From Cylicocyclus nassatus (Eukaryota; Nematoda; Chromadorea; Rhabditida; Strongylidae), in NCBI GenBank assembly GCA_958299035.1, contig CATQJL010000223.1:8793753-8857752 (forward strand): a stretch of 64,000 nt of DNA. The letters run 5' to 3'. Positions within the stretch are counted from its first letter, which is position 1. Each line of letters starts with the position of its first letter. The translations under genes were made by a program, and so were the position numbers. Under the pieces are notes generated by a model. It did no database searches. It was not told where the DNA came from and worked only from the letters and a program-made list of their open reading frames with translations. This document shows positions 60,705 to 64,000 of this stretch, one piece after another.

Positions 60705-61035
60705 TACAGTTTGCAGAAATGCAAAGCTTGGCTTTAAGTTACGCGAACTCTTTACCACCTGAGCCATAGTCTCTACTCGCCTAACCGCTGCATCTGTACA
60801 TTCCCTGGCGCCCCGAACTTATAATGTGCAGTGGTCATCGTGAAGAGCCGTCGCTCATAACTTTTCGCAGAAGATCGTTAAGCAGCTAAGGAGCAGTATC
60901 TGGTACTTGTGACTTAAGAATGATATACACGGTGTGGAAATCCCGCTTCGACTGAGGGTCTTTCCCTTGTTAGATTTGCGTCCGCTAAATTCCTCAAGTC
61001 CGAAAAAACTTTATGCTATTTCATAATTAGGTAGG

Positions 61036-61170
61036 TGCCAGAGAATGAATATTTTGTTCAGGTTGGGGTCCCGCGCAGAATTGACGTCTCTTGGATCGAC
61101 TCCAGCATGGTGAGAGGCGTCAATTCTGCGCGGGACCTCAACCTAAACAAAATATTCGCTTACTCTGGCA
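61036..61170. repeat. 135 bp long hairpin
   Basis: TGCCAGAGAATGAATATTTT to about 61085 pairs with the inverse ending AATATTCGCTTACTCTGGCA; the inner arms GTCCCGCGCAGAATTGACG are identical. Loop about 30 bases. It may be a small MITE or a transcribed hairpin. Confidence 0.65.
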
Positions 61171-62428
61171 CTTCGCAAAAACTGGGTAGACAACTCGTGA
61201 CTCCAGCTGGCATAGTTTGCTCCTACAACCACTCTGACCACTACGCTATTTCGGGCTGCAATCTTTTCCTTAAACCGATATGTTCGATGCAGGGCAAAAA
61301 GCTAGGTATTAACTTATACTGTATATTATACTCTATATTCATTCTATATATTGTGTTATATATTATATTTCTTCTACATATTATAATCCCTATATTCTAA
61401 GGTGTTATTTCTAATCTGACTGTTTGGAATGTTTGCGAATTATTCAGGAAGTGCGATAATAGCTGGGTGCCAAGAGAAGTCTTCGCTGCATGAAGAGACG
61501 CGATTTTGGTGTTTAGCATTCTCCGTCCTATTGGATCCAATAGAGTAACCCTCGATCATCTGCCATTCGTGGTGAAGCGACGAAACAAGCCGGCCCCTTT
61601 TAGACTGAAACAGTGTAATCGGAGGGGTTACTGAGAATTAAAGGTACCACACTGAAAAGGCTGATTGCCCAAAAGAAATCTCCATTTTTGCGCGATCACT
61701 AAAATAATGGAGAGGATTAAAAAGGATTTGGAGCCGCCGTTGAAAGTAGTTCTTAGAGGTGATAGTAGTGAGCACTCAAGAACACGAAGGATGCGTTGCT
61801 CCTGATTGCGATGCTCGAGATAAGGAACTAGAAATAGATTGATGACCCCCTTGTTTTTGTGTTTTTGACTTTCTTTAATCCGAAATTTCTCATGGGTAGA
61901 GCAAATAGGTTTACATGGTAAAGAAAAGATCGTTCGTGGATACGACAACTGTCATCCAATAAACACATTAGCGGCAGCTTTGAGTAAAATGTCTAATGGA
62001 GACTTCAAGTTTGACCAAGTATCACGTCTGTAACTAGAAGACGAGGGGCATATTCAACCGACAGACTTTATCAACGATCGGATGCCAGCTGAATATGCAT
62101 GACAAAATGAGCAGCCAGGTTCAGAGCCTGGCATTAGGCCACCATCGATGCGGGGACGGTACGTGCCTCCAACGGCCTATGTGGCGGGAAAGTCGTGAAG
62201 CATTGTTTGCATCAAGGGATGGTCCATCATGCGGGATCCATCGAATCGTCCCAGGTTCTAACCACATCTGTTTTTCCTCTATTAGGTTTGATGTTGAGTA
62301 TTCTGAAGCCCTGTAACTCCAGAGGGCTGTTGAACAGAAGAAGTTGTCCAATGCGGTAAGACGGTAAACCGCATCATGGGTTAGCTGAAGAAAGCGAAAT
62401 CGTTGAAGACCAGTTCGTTACTGCTCTC
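61171..62428. other. Unassigned, low-complexity stretch
   Basis: 61310-61400 is a TATATT-rich run. The plus frame at 61035-61400 runs out of the hairpin into it and is probably not a gene. Nothing else recognised. Confidence 0.35.
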
Positions 62429-62522
62429 ATAGTGCTCAGGGGAGCAGAACTCGCTGTATTGCTTATAAGATTTTTATAGTGCTCAGGGGAGCAGAACTCG
62501 CTGTATTGCTTATAAGATTTTT
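62429..62522. repeat. 47 bp perfect tandem duplication
   Basis: ATAGTGCTCAGGGGAGCAGA through GATTTTT occurs twice head to tail, at 62429 and 62476. Confidence 0.85.
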
Positions 62523-62703
62523 ATCGGCTTCTGCTTGATGCAGTTGTAGAATACTACATATTATGGGTGTGATAAAATTATATAACATGTATCTAGGCAG
62601 TAAGCTATTTACTTTCTACTTGCTCTGTTTCTTTGGTCTCATCATTGACACATCAAACGTTTCTCAGTAGCCTCTGTAATAACCCATCTGGCGCTACAAT
62701 TTT

Positions 62704-62988
62704 TTAGAAATAAGAGGATAGTAAATAAGGATAAAGGATAAATAACGAGACGAGTCTACAATTATTACTGCAAAACTGTGGAGTCAGCTTCCTTTTGTGC
62801 AGTATGTGTTTGGGATGCAAATGCAAAGCGAAAGGTGGAGCAGGCTTAAAGAAGGAAGAATAACTATCGAGGACCTGGCGCAAAGCGCGGTCGTTCTCTA
62901 CATCCATAAATGGATAGTACTTGTACTGAAAATGTGCCTGATGCACATTCACAAACAACAGAAGTACAGTTAAGGGCCGAGCATCCAA
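62704..62988 (-). CDS. Hypothetical small open frame, possible exon
   Basis: 94 codons starting MDARPLTVLLLFVNVHQAHF, which resembles a signal peptide. An internal TTTTCAG before YKYYPFMDVENDRAL could instead be a splice acceptor, making the downstream part an exon. A basic HKRK and two Cys lie near the end. No family recognised; may be chance. Confidence 0.22.
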   Translation of the reverse strand: MDARPLTVLLLFVNVHQAHFQYKYYPFMDVENDRALRQVLDSYSSFFKPAPPFALHLHPKHILHKRKLTPQFCSNNCRLVSLFILYPYLLSSYF

Positions 62989-63007
62989 GTTTGAGAATTC
63001 TTGGGCT

Positions 63008-63644
63008 ATGTCAATCCTCCACCCCGCGAATGCGAAGCCATTTCTTATTTCCCTGATTGATAAACCGTTGTGTGCGGTGGGTTAGAGTGGGATATGGAAT
63101 ATAAAGGTAGGTTAGAGTGGGGTATGGAAAATAGGTATTCTCGTGACAGTGGATGGATAACATGAATGCAAACGGCTAATGCCGAGGAGCAGTCGGCGGA
63201 AGTAACACTCGAAACTTAGGCGAAATTTTTGATCTGCAAACACAGATGACAGAAGACATGGAATATAAAGGTAGGTTAAAGTGGAATATGGAATATAAAG
63301 GTATCCTCGTGACAGTGGATGGATACATGAATTTGCAAACGGCTAATGCCGAGGAGCACGTCGGCGGAAGTAACACTCGAAACTTAGGCGAAATTTTTGA
63401 TCTGCAAACACAGATGACAGGAGACATGGAATATAAAGGTAGGTTAGAGTGGAATATGGAATATAAAGGTATCCTCGTGACAGTGGATGGATACATGAAT
63501 TTGCAAACGGCTAATGCCGAGGAGTAAATTGGCGGGAATAACACTGGAAACTTAGGCAAAATTTTTGATCTGCAAACGCAGATGACAGGAGACAAGCATC
63601 CAACAAAGTCCTGCGACATTTCAAAAGCGAAGGTCATGGTCTAG
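63008..63644 (+). pseudogene. Spliceosomal SmF-like pseudogene with 168 bp tandem repeats
   Basis: An ATG at 63008 opens ANAKPFLISLIDKPLCAV, the N-terminus expected of Sm protein F, then one missing base breaks the frame. The Sm1 core [20 protein letters not shown] with NLQTANAEE follows and is repeated about every 164-168 bases (units near 63097, 63261, 63429). 168 is a multiple of three, so two units share one frame. In the third unit the expected Tyr after EE is TAA (63525), and sequence then resumes IGGNNTGNLG. After LGEIF all units read DLQTQMTGD, unlike SmF. Absence of introns suggests a retrocopy. SmF is a core snRNP ring subunit; this copy cannot make one. Confidence 0.75.
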
Positions 63645-64000
63645 AACACATCTCACGACACCCAGTCGCTTTTCCGTGTCTATGAATTTGGTCAAACTAA
63701 GCCGGTCTACATTTTTTCGCACAAGGCAGTAAGGATGAATGGATCTACAAGCGTCATGTAACAAAAGAATCAACTTAATGTCGGTTGTCGCCGAAGCTCG
63801 GTTCCAAGGACGTTACGATGGCCATAATTTAGAAGAACTCTATTTGTTCAACTCCAACGAACTGGATGAAAACGGCTCTCAATCAATACCAGGTTAAGTT
63901 TGTCAGGATCGTCTTCTTGCCGAAATTCTCGTGTACAAGAAGGATTCGGTTGGGGAGTGTTCCCGACAAAAACACCTTGTTCGCTCATGTTGAAGAAAAA
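63645..64000. other. Unassigned right edge
   Basis: A plus frame around 63790-63895 reads VVAEARFQGRYDGHNLEEL and stops; possibly an exon or retroelement piece cut by the window edge. Not identified. Confidence 0.25.

Noticed and set aside
61035..61400. 121-codon frame ending in a hydrophobic tail
   Set aside because: It starts in a hairpin arm and ends in TATATT low-complexity DNA, which mimics a membrane segment.

Overview
The window looks like nuclear DNA of a parasitic nematode, most likely a hookworm-type strongylid (clade V). This is inferred from split genes with short exons and TTTTCAG/TTTNAG acceptors, a family of nematode secreted class 3 (fungal-type) lipases, GIY-YIG retroelement fragments, RTE-like tails ending in CAGA repeats, and many TA-flanked MITEs. 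I saw no bacterial-style operon, tRNA, rRNA or CRISPR.

The genes of interest form a cluster of five multi-exon class 3 lipase-like loci, here called L1 to L5. L1 (1642-5686, minus) is the only one I can assemble with no break: eight exons, 310 codons, signal peptide, GHSLGG elbow and a plausible Ser166/Asp224/His278 triad. L2 (20803-25213, minus), L3 (28580-31617, plus), L4 (32737-35675, minus) and L5 (44741-49112, minus) keep the same exon plan, but each carries frameshifts, phase mismatches, a truncation or changed elbow residues. Isolated copies of the last two lipase exons lie at 12.2 kb, 39.6 kb and 53.4 kb (plus) and at 17.9 kb (minus).

The layout comes from repeated segmental duplication. 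Block B (32737-41712) and block C (46962-55537) are nearly identical tandem copies with a repeat period of about 13.8-14.2 kb. Block A (about 7641-18111) is an older copy of the spacer. L2 and L3 stand head to head around an inverted duplication (24983-26590 against 27150-28790) with a 119-120 bp repeat array at its axis. Comparing the copies shows empty and filled sites for three transposon insertions, so the duplications and insertions can be put in order.

The rest is transposon-rich. It holds three GIY-YIG retroelement fragments, a decayed mariner, long foldback MITEs, a 369 bp hAT-type element with an exact 8 bp target duplication, a CR1-like reverse transcriptase remnant (YADD) between inverted repeats, and a broken, internally repeated spliceosomal SmF-like sequence at 63.0-63.6 kb. 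The only gene I judge intact is L1, so the window is best read as a birth-and-death lipase cluster and not as a working multi-gene system.
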